From Clostridia bacterium (GTDB taxonomy: Bacteria; Bacillota_A; Clostridia; Christensenellales; Aristaeellaceae), in the NCBI GenBank assembly GCA_009783365.1, contig WRHG01000085.1:1-7713 (forward strand): a stretch of 7,713 nt of DNA, read 5' to 3'. Under the pieces are notes generated by a model, which saw only the letters and a program-made list of their open reading frames with translations, searched no databases and was not told where the DNA came from. Every line of letters begins with the position of its first letter. Position 1 is the first letter of the stretch. Shown in pieces: positions 1 to 6,247 of the stretch. The position numbers and the translations under genes were made by a program.

Positions 1-578
1 GCCATAACGGTGGTTACGCCGTCTCTCCGCTTCCACAGAGCCGAAAGGCGAATGAGAAAAAAGGACAGCAAGGTCACGACGGCCATAGGGAGCACCGGGA
101 TGAACGGAACAAAAAGGATCAGCTTCACAATCATCCCAACCCCCGCCCCGCTGTGTACGCCGTACAGAACAACCATCGGCAGGCAGGTAGCAATGGCAAT
201 GCCCGCTTCTCCCAGGGCGACCATCAGCAGGCGAACCGTCAGCAGGGCGCGGGACGATATGGGCAGCGCGCTGACAAACCCAATGTCCTTGGAAAAAAAC
301 AGCGTCGTCAGCACCATGTAAAAGTTCAGGAACAGCGCGATGAACGTACACAGTAAAAAAACCGCAGCCAACGCTCCTTCCGCCTGTCCGATGGCCGCCA
401 AACCCTGAAACGCAAAGTATTCCACCACCACCACCATGGCATAGAGCAGCAGGAACAACAGCGCGAAGCAAACATATGCCAGCATGGCCTTTGCCCTGCT
501 TTGCCCTTTTTTCTGGTTGGCCATGGGTTTGAGGGCCAAAAGCCGTTCCCTCACAAGCAGCCGTAAATACGCCAGCAC
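1..578 (-). CDS. ABC-2 type exporter permease, N-terminal part (runs off the left edge)
   Basis: This is the membrane subunit of an ABC exporter, predicted to pair with the ATPase encoded immediately upstream. About 192 residues are visible and the reading frame stays open to base 1. After a basic N-terminus (LRLLVRERLLALKPMANQKKGQSR) come hydrophobic segments at about residues 32-52 and 65-90. A cytoplasmic stretch follows with FSKDIGFVSALPISSRALLTVRLL at about 96-119; this loop resembles the FxxxDxxFLxSLPIS pattern of large ABC-2 permeases. Further membrane segments lie at about 120-140 and 151-175. The start is taken as GTG at 578, one base after the ATPase stop codon, because GGAGGAGGG in the last ATPase codons sits 5 bases upstream; this suggests translational coupling. 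The first ATG is codon 19 and is less likely. The exported substrate is unknown. The family assignment comes from hydropathy, the loop and the context, with no conserved catalytic residues to confirm it. Confidence 0.8.
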   Translation of the reverse strand, partial: MLAYLRLLVRERLLALKPMANQKKGQSRAKAMLAYVCFALLFLLLYAMVVVVEYFAFQGLAAIGQAEGALAAVFLLCTFIALFLNFYMVLTTLFFSKDIGFVSALPISSRALLTVRLLMVALGEAGIAIATCLPMVVLYGVHSGAGVGMIVKLILFVPFIPVLPMAVVTLLSFFLIRLSALWKRRDGVTTVM

Positions 579-579
579 C

Positions 580-1308
580 TTATCCCTCCTCCTCTGTCAG
601 TTCCAGGAACAGCGCTTCCAGCGTGCCGCCTTTCTCGCTTCCCCTCAACTCTTCCAGGGTACCCCGGGCAATCAGCTTTCCCCGCCGGATGATGCCGATT
701 TCATCGCAGAGCCGCTCCGCCACGTCCAGCACATGGGTGGAAAAAAACACCGTCCGCCCTTGCCGGCAGTGGTTTTTCATCTCCTCCTTGAGGATGTGCA
801 TGCTTTTGGGATCCAAGCCGGTCATGGGCTCATCCAAAATCCAGATGCTTGGCCGGTGAATGAGCGCGCCGATGATGGACAGCTTCTGCTTCATGCCGTG
901 GGAGTAGCTGCGAATTTGCTGGTACGCGGCGCTTTCCAATTCAAAGAGCGCCAGGTACTTTTCGATATGCTGCTTACGCGGAGCCGGCTCCACCCCGTAT
1001 ATGTCCGCCAGGAAACGCAAATAGTCCATCCCCGAAAGCCGGTCGTACATTTCAAAGCTGTCCGGGACATAACCGAAAGCACGCTTCGCTTCCAGCGGGT
1101 TGCCGCACATATCCAACCCGTCCAGCCTTACCGTGCCCTCGTCCGGCTGCAAAATGCCCGTCATCAGCTTGATGGCGGTTGTTTTCCCCGCTCCATTGGG
1201 GCCAATAAACCCAAAGAGTTTGCCATCCTCCACGCTTAAGTCCAGATGATCCACGGCCTTTACCTGTCCGCCCGCATAGGACTTGGACACGTTCTCCAAA
1301 CAAATCAT
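580..1308 (-). CDS. ABC transporter ATP-binding protein (ABC-2 exporter type)
   Basis: This cytoplasmic ATPase of 242 residues powers the permease encoded next to it. All core ABC motifs are visible: Walker A GPNGAGKTT at 36-44, an ABC signature in the variant form YSHGMKQK at 135-142, Walker B IWILDE at 155-160 with the catalytic glutamate E160, D-loop GLDP at 164-167, and the switch histidine H192 in FFSTHVLDVAE. The usual Q-loop glutamine is replaced in GYVPDSFEMYDRLSG (79-93). The PD form is familiar from the CcmA/NatA-like group of ABC-2 exporter ATPases, so it is not taken as a defect. The ATG at 1308 lies two bases after the stop of the Arc-like gene. AGGAGGT lies 12 bases upstream, a somewhat long spacing. 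Length is typical of the family. The substrate (drug, peptide or lipid) cannot be told from the sequence. Confidence 0.95.
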   Translation of the reverse strand: MICLENVSKSYAGGQVKAVDHLDLSVEDGKLFGFIGPNGAGKTTAIKLMTGILQPDEGTVRLDGLDMCGNPLEAKRAFGYVPDSFEMYDRLSGMDYLRFLADIYGVEPAPRKQHIEKYLALFELESAAYQQIRSYSHGMKQKLSIIGALIHRPSIWILDEPMTGLDPKSMHILKEEMKNHCRQGRTVFFSTHVLDVAERLCDEIGIIRRGKLIARGTLEELRGSEKGGTLEALFLELTEEEG

Positions 1309-1310
1309 TG

Positions 1311-1505
1311 TTACTTTTGAACCTCCTGCGATCTGTCGCTTTTTTTGATTTCCTTATCGCCTTTGCGCCTGCGCACGCACTCCGTCAGCAAGTATTCAAT
1401 CTGGCCGTTAACCGACCGGAAATCGTCCTCAGCCCAAGCAAAGAGCTCTTGATACAGCGTGGCGGACAGACGCAAAGGGATCTGTTTTTTAACTTTGCTA
1501 TCCAT
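1311..1505 (-). CDS. Arc-like ribbon-helix-helix protein, 64 residues
   Basis: This small basic protein resembles the phage P22 Arc repressor fold. The predicted beta strand KKQIPLRL (6-13) lines up with Arc QFNLRW. Helix A is [13 protein letters not shown], and the turn and helix B are [25 protein letters not shown] matches Arc RSVNSEI closely. By this alignment the Arc base-contacting residues Q9 and R13 are kept as Q8 and R12, but N11 becomes P10. The tail from residue 47 is highly charged ([20 protein letters not shown]). The gene lies 25 bases after the SPFH stop and 2 bases before the ATPase start. AGGTGAAAGG is 6 bases upstream of its ATG. It could autoregulate the operon by binding the palindrome at 2579-2597, but that is inference; the RHH fold is better supported than the target. 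Confidence 0.85.
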   Translation of the reverse strand: MDSKVKKQIPLRLSATLYQELFAWAEDDFRSVNGQIEYLLTECVRRRKGDKEIKKSDRSQEVQK

Positions 1506-1530
1506 GATCAGCCTTTCACCTGTCCGATTG

Positions 1531-2547
1531 TCAATAGATGGATCCGCTGTTTACAATTGGCTGGGCGTCTCTGTTGCCGCACAGGACGACCAAGAGATTG
1601 CTGACCATCGCCGCCTTGCGCTCCTCATCCAAATGCACAACGCCCCGCTCGTTTAACTTATCCAGCGCCATTTCCACCATGCCAACCGCGCCTTCCACAA
1701 TCAGCTGCCGCGCGTCCACAACGGCCGAAGCCTGCTGCCTTTGCAGCATGGCCGCGGCGATTTCAGGCGCATAGGCCAAATGCGTTATCCGAGCTTCCAG
1801 GATTTCCAGCCCCGCGATATCTACCTTCTCTTGAATTTCCAGCCGCAGCTTCTCGGCGATTTCCTGGCTGGATCCGCGCAGCGAGTGTCTGGTCACCGCT
1901 TCCTGCTCGTTCACGTCGTACGGATACAGCCTCACCGTATTGCGCAGCGCGGCGTCACATTGAATGGAAAGGAACTCTTGATAGTTCTCAACATTGAAGA
2001 CGGCCATGTACGTGTTGGCCACCCGCCAGATCACAACGATGCCGATGACGATCGGGTTGCCGAGCAGGTCGTTGATTTTCTGTTTTTCATTGCTGAGGGT
2101 CATGGTCTTCATGGAGATCCGCTTTCTGGGGATGAGCGCGGAGAAGCCCGACCCGATCGCCTTGGGCAGCGCCTGCGCAGTATTTGCCGTGACGACGCCT
2201 GTGCTTACCGCCGATGCGTGAGCCGGCGCAACGGAGGACGCAAAAGGATGAACGAAATAAAAACCCTCTCCCCTCACGGTACCGATATACCGCCCGAACA
2301 AGGTAAGCACAAGCGCTTCGTTGGGCCGGACCACCTTTAGCCCGGCAAACAGGACGGGCGATATGACAAATCCGGCGGCAACCCCCAGAATGGTTAAAAC
2401 AACTCCCGGCGCCACCCTCTCCGCAAGGATCGCCGCAATGCCAAAGGCAGCCGCGGCGATGCCCAGCAATTCAAACAGGATGTTCAGAAGCAACGCCGTC
2501 ATGCCGTTCCACGCCTTGGCGGGAAATTCATTTTGCTTTTCGGTCAT
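1531..2547 (-). CDS. SPFH/band-7 domain membrane protein
   Basis: This 338-residue member of the SPFH (stomatin, prohibitin, flotillin, HflK/C) superfamily probably forms membrane-bound oligomers that organise other membrane proteins. Two hydrophobic helices at about 17-41 and 46-68 anchor the N-terminus. The SPFH region follows: [20 protein letters not shown] (73-92), the [10 protein letters not shown] turn, then [33 protein letters not shown] (144-175). Its end, [27 protein letters not shown] (254-280), is characteristic, and a helical tail follows. Residues about 103-140 form an Ala/Ser/Thr-rich loop that looks longer than needed. The ATG at 2547 has AAGGAGGG 9 bases upstream. It is the first gene of a four-gene operon with an Arc-like protein and an ABC exporter, driven by the promoter at 2603-2631. 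The superfamily is clear; the cellular role and any direct contact with the exporter are inference. Confidence 0.92.
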   Translation of the reverse strand: MTEKQNEFPAKAWNGMTALLLNILFELLGIAAAAFGIAAILAERVAPGVVLTILGVAAGFVISPVLFAGLKVVRPNEALVLTLFGRYIGTVRGEGFYFVHPFASSVAPAHASAVSTGVVTANTAQALPKAIGSGFSALIPRKRISMKTMTLSNEKQKINDLLGNPIVIGIVVIWRVANTYMAVFNVENYQEFLSIQCDAALRNTVRLYPYDVNEQEAVTRHSLRGSSQEIAEKLRLEIQEKVDIAGLEILEARITHLAYAPEIAAAMLQRQQASAVVDARQLIVEGAVGMVEMALDKLNERGVVHLDEERKAAMVSNLLVVLCGNRDAQPIVNSGSIY

Positions 2548-2556
2548 CGCAGGAAA

Positions 2557-2564
2557 CCCTCCTT
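2557..2564 (-). promoter_or_regulatory. Ribosome binding site of the SPFH gene
   Basis: On the minus strand this reads AAGGAGGG, a near-perfect Shine-Dalgarno sequence with 9 bases to the ATG at 2547. It supports that start and rules out a longer N-terminus. Confidence 0.85.
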
Positions 2565-2578
2565 ACATGATTGAATGG

Positions 2579-2597
2579 AGATATCAAAATGATATCT
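2579..2597. promoter_or_regulatory. Perfect 19-bp palindrome, probable operator of the SPFH-ABC operon
   Basis: AGATATCA and TGATATCT form 8-bp perfectly complementary arms around the centre AAA. The left-going promoter has its -10 at 2603-2608, so transcription should start close to 2595-2597. The palindrome therefore covers about +1 to +18, a position typical of a repressor site that blocks initiation or escape. It is AT-rich with no T tract after it, which argues against a terminator. The binding protein is unknown. The Arc-like protein of the same operon is one candidate and a regulator encoded outside the window is another. Confidence 0.75.
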
Positions 2598-2602
2598 AAA
2601 TA

Positions 2603-2631
2603 ATATTACCTCACACCGACGGGTTTGTCAA
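2603..2631 (-). promoter_or_regulatory. Sigma-A-type promoter of the SPFH-Arc-ABC operon
   Basis: On the minus strand the -35 box is a perfect TTGACA (2631-2626). A 17-base spacer follows, then the -10 box TAATAT (2608-2603). Predicted transcription starts near 2596, giving a leader of about 49 nt to the ATG at 2547. Such a near-consensus promoter should be strong unless repressed, which fits the palindrome directly after it. No other promoter is visible in the very short gaps further down the operon. Confidence 0.85.
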
Positions 2632-2677
2632 GCCTTTATCCCGCCCGCGCCAAGACCTGGCTTCCCCCCCTTCGGGC

Positions 2678-2706
2678 TTGACACCGCAATACCGGGATGC
2701 TATTCT
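2678..2706 (+). promoter_or_regulatory. Sigma-A-type promoter of the surface-sugar operon
   Basis: TTGACA at 2678-2683, a 17-base spacer and TATTCT at 2701-2706 make a good sigma-A promoter pointing right. The start would be near 2713, leaving a leader of about 110 nt before the ATG at 2823. The -10 box matches the consensus at 4 of 6 positions, weaker than that of the divergent promoter. The promoter overlaps an in-frame ATG at 2697, so that codon cannot be the translation start from this transcript. Confidence 0.75.
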
Positions 2707-2712
2707 TAGTTG

Positions 2713-2822
2713 GTCCAACGGCATACCCGCAATGGCATGGCGCGGAGGCCGCTCCCGGAGAGCCGCGGATTGCCCGTCCATCCTTTTATCCAGCCCGCCA
2801 TAAAACACCTTTGGAGGCCGTC
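2713..2822 (+). promoter_or_regulatory. 5' leader of the surface-sugar operon
   Basis: This is the predicted untranslated leader between the start site near 2713 and the ATG at 2823. It is GC-rich at 2735-2775 and can fold locally, for example CGCGG near 2740 with CCGCG near 2763. No T tract follows the fold, and I recognise no riboswitch class. It ends with the ribosome binding site GGAGG at 2813-2817. The fold may be incidental to base composition. Confidence 0.4.
2813..2817 (+). promoter_or_regulatory. Ribosome binding site that decides the sugar transferase start
   Basis: GGAGG, within TTGGAGG, lies 5 bases before the ATG at 2823. It fixes that ATG as the start. The in-frame ATG at 2697 lies inside the promoter and would add 42 residues that are not membrane-like. 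Confidence 0.85.
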
Positions 2823-4232
2823 ATGCACAACAAGCGTTTTTTTCTTACGCAGTTGATGTTGCTATCTTTCCAGATCCTCCTCTACGGGGCGCTCTTCCTT
2901 TGCTTCTTTGCCAGCCTTTCCAGAACAAACCCGCAGATCGTCAATTTCAGCCGGACGGCGGCGACCACCATGGCTACCTTTCCCATCATCATGCTGCTCC
3001 TTCGGATGGTATATGGGGGCTATGATGTGGGCACAAAAAAACCCAGATCCGTCTTTGCTTCCTACTTCATGTCCACCCTCCTGGCCGACCTGGTCACCTA
3101 TCTGCAATTGCAGATCATGAACGTAAACCCCGCCAACAACGACCGCCTCATACTGGGCGGAGAGGATCTTTGGCTGCTGTGCGGAGCTTTCCTGCTGCAA
3201 ATCGCCGCGATCTATCTTTTTGTGAGCATTGGCAACGAACTGTACTGCCGCATCAATCCGCCGCAAAAATGCTGTATCATCACCTCTTCCCAGGAACTGG
3301 CCCGCCATGTGGCGGAAAAAATCGGCACCTTCCGGCGTAAGTTTCTGCTTTGCGATGTGGCGCATTATGAATGCCCCGATGTGGAAAGAACCGTCGAAAA
3401 CCACGAAGTCGTTTTTTTAGCGGGCATTCCGGATACAGAGGAGGGCCTGCTGGAAAACCTTTGCTACCGGCTGAACAAAACCATTTACCTGATGGCTGAA
3501 CTGGAGGACGTGATCATCTCCACCGCGGAGCAGCATATTCTGGACGATACCCCCTTCCTCTATATCCACCGGGTCGTCCCCACGCTAATGCAGCGTTTTG
3601 TGAAACGCTGTACGGATATCGTTATAAGCATCCTGGGCCTGGTCTTGTTCAGCCCGTTCATGCTGATTACATCCCTCCTGCTTCTTTTTTCCAACGGTCC
3701 GGTTTTCTTCCGGCAGGAAAGAGCCACCATCCACGGAAAAATCTTTCAGATTGTAAAATTCCGTACCATGGTTCCCTGCGACCCCCAAGAGGACCCGGTA
3801 TCCGCCCGGGTGAACGACAGCCGCATCACTCCCTTGGGCAAGGTACTGCGAAAGTATCGCATTGATGAAATACCCCAGCTTGTAAACGTGCTTCTGGGAG
3901 ACATGAGCATTGTGGGACCGCGTCCGGAAATGCTGGAAAACGTGGCCAAGTATGAGCAGGAGGTGCCCGAGTTTAAATATCGCCAGCAGATGAAGGCCGG
4001 GCTGACGGGCCTGGCGCAAATTGACGGCAAGTACAACACCTCCCCCAAGGACAAAGCCATCCTGGATTTGATGTACATCGAAAACTTTTCGCTTGCCATG
4101 GATATGAAGCTGCTTCTGCGCACGCTTACCATCTTCTTCCGCAGGGACAGCACCCAGGGCTTCGCCTCCGCAAAGCGGGTGGCCTGCCCCCAAATGCGCA
4201 CGGCGCAGGAGGCTTCGCCCCCGGCGGAGTGA
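2823..4232 (+). CDS. Polyprenyl-phosphate sugar-1-phosphate transferase (WbaP-like)
   Basis: This integral membrane enzyme moves a sugar-1-phosphate from a nucleotide sugar to undecaprenyl phosphate, the first step of many capsule, exopolysaccharide or glycoprotein pathways. It has 469 residues, the usual size of the long WbaP-type group. The N-terminal half has about four membrane segments (9-32, 43-64, 79-98, 116-138). A soluble middle part (about 147-250) looks like the degenerate Rossmann domain of this group, with CCIITSSQELARHVAEKI at its start. The catalytic domain follows KRCTDIVISILGLVLFSPFMLI (261-282). It carries the conserved KFRTM at 312-316, the catalytic Asp-Glu pair D348-E349 in RIDEIPQL, and GDMSIVGPRPE at 359-369. 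After about residue 440 comes a short polar tail. The next gene starts 17 bases on. Neighbouring GalE makes galactose-1-phosphate a reasonable guess, but glucose or an amino sugar is possible. Confidence 0.93.
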   Translation: MHNKRFFLTQLMLLSFQILLYGALFLCFFASLSRTNPQIVNFSRTAATTMATFPIIMLLLRMVYGGYDVGTKKPRSVFASYFMSTLLADLVTYLQLQIMNVNPANNDRLILGGEDLWLLCGAFLLQIAAIYLFVSIGNELYCRINPPQKCCIITSSQELARHVAEKIGTFRRKFLLCDVAHYECPDVERTVENHEVVFLAGIPDTEEGLLENLCYRLNKTIYLMAELEDVIISTAEQHILDDTPFLYIHRVVPTLMQRFVKRCTDIVISILGLVLFSPFMLITSLLLLFSNGPVFFRQERATIHGKIFQIVKFRTMVPCDPQEDPVSARVNDSRITPLGKVLRKYRIDEIPQLVNVLLGDMSIVGPRPEMLENVAKYEQEVPEFKYRQQMKAGLTGLAQIDGKYNTSPKDKAILDLMYIENFSLAMDMKLLLRTLTIFFRRDSTQGFASAKRVACPQMRTAQEASPPAE

Positions 4233-4234
4233 AG

Positions 4235-4242
4235 AAAAGGAG
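4235..4242 (+). promoter_or_regulatory. Ribosome binding site that decides the nucleotidyltransferase start
   Basis: AAAAGGAG lies 7 bases before the ATG at 4250. A GTG at 4229, in frame and overlapping the previous stop as GTGA, would add seven residues (MKKRRGA) but has no good site upstream. Confidence 0.8.
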
Positions 4243-4249
4243 AGGCGCG

Positions 4250-5158
4250 ATGGATACAACCCTATTGATCATGGCGGCCGGCGTTGGCTCCCGCTACGGG
4301 GGAAACAAGCAGATTGACGGCATGGGCCCTCAGGGGGAGATGCTTATGTTTTACTCCGTATACGATGCAATTGAGGCGGGCTTTTCCAAGGTTGTGTTTG
4401 TGATCAAGCATGATTTTGAAAGCCGTTTCAAGGAGTTGCTGGGCGGCCAGTTGCGTGGAAAAGCCAAGGTGGCGTTTGCCTTTCAGGAGCTTAACGACCT
4501 GCCGCAGGGGTACAGCCTTCCCCCGGCGCGGCTTAAACCCCTTGGCACCGTTCATGCCGTCCTCAGCGCCAGGAATGTGATCCGCGAACCTTTCGCGGTG
4601 ATCAACGCGGATGATTATTATGGCAAAACCGCATTCAGATCCATTCATCAGCGCCTGGGAACCATGAAGCCGGAAGCGGAAGCCTGTATGCCAGGCTATT
4701 ATCTGAAAAACACCGTCAGCGAACACGGGCATGTGACCCGCGGGGTTTGCACCGTGGACGGGGCGGGCAAGCTGAGCGCCGTGACCGAAACTTACCAAAT
4801 TCAACCCTTCCCGGACGGCACCATCCGGGACACGGCGAACGATCCCAAGGGAGTGATCCTGGATCCGAACAGCCTGGTAAGCATGAATTTCTTCGGCTTC
4901 ATGCCTTCCATTTTCACCGCCGCCGAAAAGCGATTTAAGGCTTTCCTTTCCTCCCTGTCCCCGGATGATTTAAAGGCGGAATATGTGCTGCCGGTGCTGG
5001 TGGACCAGCTGATGCGCGAAGAGGGCCTTACGGTGGACGTATTGCCAACGGATTCCGCCTGGTTCGGGGTTACCTACCAGCGGGATAAACCCCTGGTTCA
5101 GGAAGCCCTGCGCCGAATGCATGAACGCGGTGATTATCCTCCGCGGCTCTTTTATTAG
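4250..5158 (+). CDS. Sugar-phosphate nucleotidyltransferase family protein
   Basis: This 302-residue cytoplasmic protein has the nucleotidyltransferase fold of enzymes that make NDP-sugars. The nucleotide-binding loop is AAGVGSRYGGNKQID (9-23), with the conserved lysine at K20 before GPQGE. The segment KPLGTVHAVLSAR (96-108) resembles the base-binding GT(A/G)xA region. INADDYYG (118-125) holds the probable metal-binding aspartates D121 and D122. The rest lacks the left-handed beta-helix seen in GlmU or GlgC, so it is a single-domain type. In the family I know, such proteins (AAGxGSRYGGxKQ...GPxGE) are common in Bacillota and Bacteroidota, often without a proven substrate; some lie beside choline-kinase-like genes. 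Placed between the lipid-carrier transferase and GalE, it may supply an activated sugar, but this is inference. Calling it a UTP-glucose-1-phosphate uridylyltransferase would go too far. Confidence 0.85.
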   Translation: MDTTLLIMAAGVGSRYGGNKQIDGMGPQGEMLMFYSVYDAIEAGFSKVVFVIKHDFESRFKELLGGQLRGKAKVAFAFQELNDLPQGYSLPPARLKPLGTVHAVLSARNVIREPFAVINADDYYGKTAFRSIHQRLGTMKPEAEACMPGYYLKNTVSEHGHVTRGVCTVDGAGKLSAVTETYQIQPFPDGTIRDTANDPKGVILDPNSLVSMNFFGFMPSIFTAAEKRFKAFLSSLSPDDLKAEYVLPVLVDQLMREEGLTVDVLPTDSAWFGVTYQRDKPLVQEALRRMHERGDYPPRLFY

Positions 5159-5187
5159 AGCGCGCGTCATCGCCCAATACCATCACC

Positions 5188-5195
5188 GGGGGAGG
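5188..5195 (+). promoter_or_regulatory. Ribosome binding site of galE
   Basis: GGGGGAGG lies 7 bases upstream of the ATG at 5203 in the 44-base gap after the nucleotidyltransferase. No promoter or terminator is visible in this gap, so galE is probably co-transcribed with the two genes before it. Confidence 0.8.
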
Positions 5196-5202
5196 AAAAC
5201 CA

Positions 5203-6204
5203 ATGACCGTTCTGCTTACAGGCGGCGCCGGCTTTATCGGTTCCCACACCTATCTTGCGCTGCTGGAGGCGGGCCACCAACCTGTGATCGTGGATAATTT
5301 CAGCAACAGCAACCCGAAAATACTTGAAAAGCTGAAGCAAATCACGGGCTTGCCCGTGATTTGCCATCGCGCGGACGTTCGCGACGAGGCCGCCCTCTCC
5401 GCGGTGTTTGAAAAGCACCGGCTCACGGCAGTGATCCATTTTGCGGGGTACAAAGCCGTCGGCGAAAGCGTCGGCAGGCCTCTCGCCTATTACCGCAACA
5501 ACTTGGATTCCACCCTGGCCCTCTGCGAGGTTATGAAGCGCTACGGCGTTACCCGCCTCGTATTCAGTTCTTCCGCCACCGTGTACGGCGCAACGGACCG
5601 AATGCCGCTGAAGGAAAACATGCCCACGGGCTGCACCAACCCTTATGGCTGGACCAAGTATATGAACGAACAAATCCTGCGGGACATGACCGCCGCCAAT
5701 CCGGACTGGTCCGTAGCGCTGCTGCGCTACTTCAACCCCGTAGGCGCCCACGAGAGCGGCCTCGTCCGCGAGGAACCGACGGGCATCCCCAATAACCTGA
5801 TGCCCTACATCACGCAGGTAGCCTGCGGCAAGCTGCCCGAGCTGATCATTTTTGGCGGCGACTACCCCACCGGCGACGGCACGGGCGTGCGCGACTACAT
5901 CCATGTGATGGACCTGGCCGCCGGCCACCTGGCCGCCTGCGGTTTCCTAAGCGACCGTACCGGCTGCGAGGCGTTTAATCTGGGAACCGGCATTGGCTAC
6001 AGCGTGCTGCAAGTGGTGGATGCCTTTCAGCGGGTAAACGGCGTTCGTATTCCCTACCGGATCGGGCCCCGCCGCCCGGGGGACATCGCCCGGTGCTACG
6101 CCGACCCCGCCCGCGCGCAAACCATGCTCCGTTGGCGCGCGAAGAAAAACCTTGATGATATGTGCCGGGATTCCTGGCGCTTCCAGCAAATGCGAGAGCA
6201 TTGA
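5203..6204 (+). CDS. galE: UDP-glucose 4-epimerase
   Basis: This cytoplasmic NAD-dependent enzyme interconverts UDP-glucose and UDP-galactose. Its 333 residues match the usual length of about 330-340. The Rossmann NAD-binding motif GGAGFIGSH is at 7-15 and the strand-end acid is D31 in VIVDNFSNS. HFAGYKAVGES (79-89) is a GalE hallmark. The catalytic set is visible: the SSSATVYG serines at 122-124 and Y148 with K152 in NPYGWTKYMNE. RYFNPVGAHESG, IPNNLMPYI, GDGTGVRDYIHVMDLA and NLGTGIGYSVLQV all follow in the right order for GalE. It is the last gene of the sugar operon and ends 43 bases before the convergent tatD stop. It would supply UDP-galactose to the upstream transferase or to other glycosyltransferases. 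Activity on N-acetylated sugars cannot be excluded from the sequence. Confidence 0.95.
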   Translation: MTVLLTGGAGFIGSHTYLALLEAGHQPVIVDNFSNSNPKILEKLKQITGLPVICHRADVRDEAALSAVFEKHRLTAVIHFAGYKAVGESVGRPLAYYRNNLDSTLALCEVMKRYGVTRLVFSSSATVYGATDRMPLKENMPTGCTNPYGWTKYMNEQILRDMTAANPDWSVALLRYFNPVGAHESGLVREEPTGIPNNLMPYITQVACGKLPELIIFGGDYPTGDGTGVRDYIHVMDLAAGHLAACGFLSDRTGCEAFNLGTGIGYSVLQVVDAFQRVNGVRIPYRIGPRRPGDIARCYADPARAQTMLRWRAKKNLDDMCRDSWRFQQMREH

Positions 6205-6213
6205 TCAACCTGC

Positions 6214-6240
6214 CCGCCGCCCCCATGATCTGCGCGGCGG
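6214..6240 (+). terminator. Possible weak terminator after galE
   Basis: CCGCCGC at 6214-6220 pairs perfectly with GCGGCGG at 6234-6240 across a 13-base loop. The stem is followed by TTTGTCT, a poor U tract. It lies just after the galE stop and before the convergent tatD stop, where a terminator would be expected. No comparable T run exists in the other direction, so it would not serve tatD. Confidence 0.4.
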
Positions 6241-6247
6241 TTTGTCT

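Noticed and set aside
484..1239. Open frame of 251 codons on the plus strand
   Set aside because: It lies opposite the ABC ATPase and the permease start, has no family motif, and is explained by high GC content and codon bias of the real genes.
1741..2340. Open frame of 199 codons on the plus strand
   Set aside because: It is antisense to the SPFH gene, with no ribosome binding site or recognisable domain.
2579..2597. Reading the palindrome as a terminator or attachment site
   Set aside because: It is AT-rich, has no T run after it, lies directly after a -10 box, and no integrase or mobile gene is nearby.
2631..2675. Possible terminator between the divergent promoters (AAGCC with GGCTT)
   Set aside because: The stem is only 5 bp with a loop of more than 20 bases and no T tract, and neither operon ends here.
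2697..2822. In-frame upstream extension of the sugar transferase by 42 residues
   Set aside because: The ATG at 2697 overlaps the promoter region and the added residues are not membrane-like. GGAGG at 2813-2817 clearly serves the ATG at 2823.
4229..4249. GTG start overlapping the previous stop codon (GTGA)
   Set aside because: It has no good ribosome binding site, while AAAAGGAG is well spaced for the ATG at 4250 and the conserved domain begins right after that ATG.
3585..4259. Open frame of 224 codons on the minus strand
   Set aside because: It is the mirror of the catalytic domain of the sugar transferase, and its translation has no domain features.
5167..5928. Open frame of 253 codons on the minus strand
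   Set aside because: It is opposite galE, whose motifs are complete, and its His/Gly/Val-rich composition is typical of a reverse shadow.
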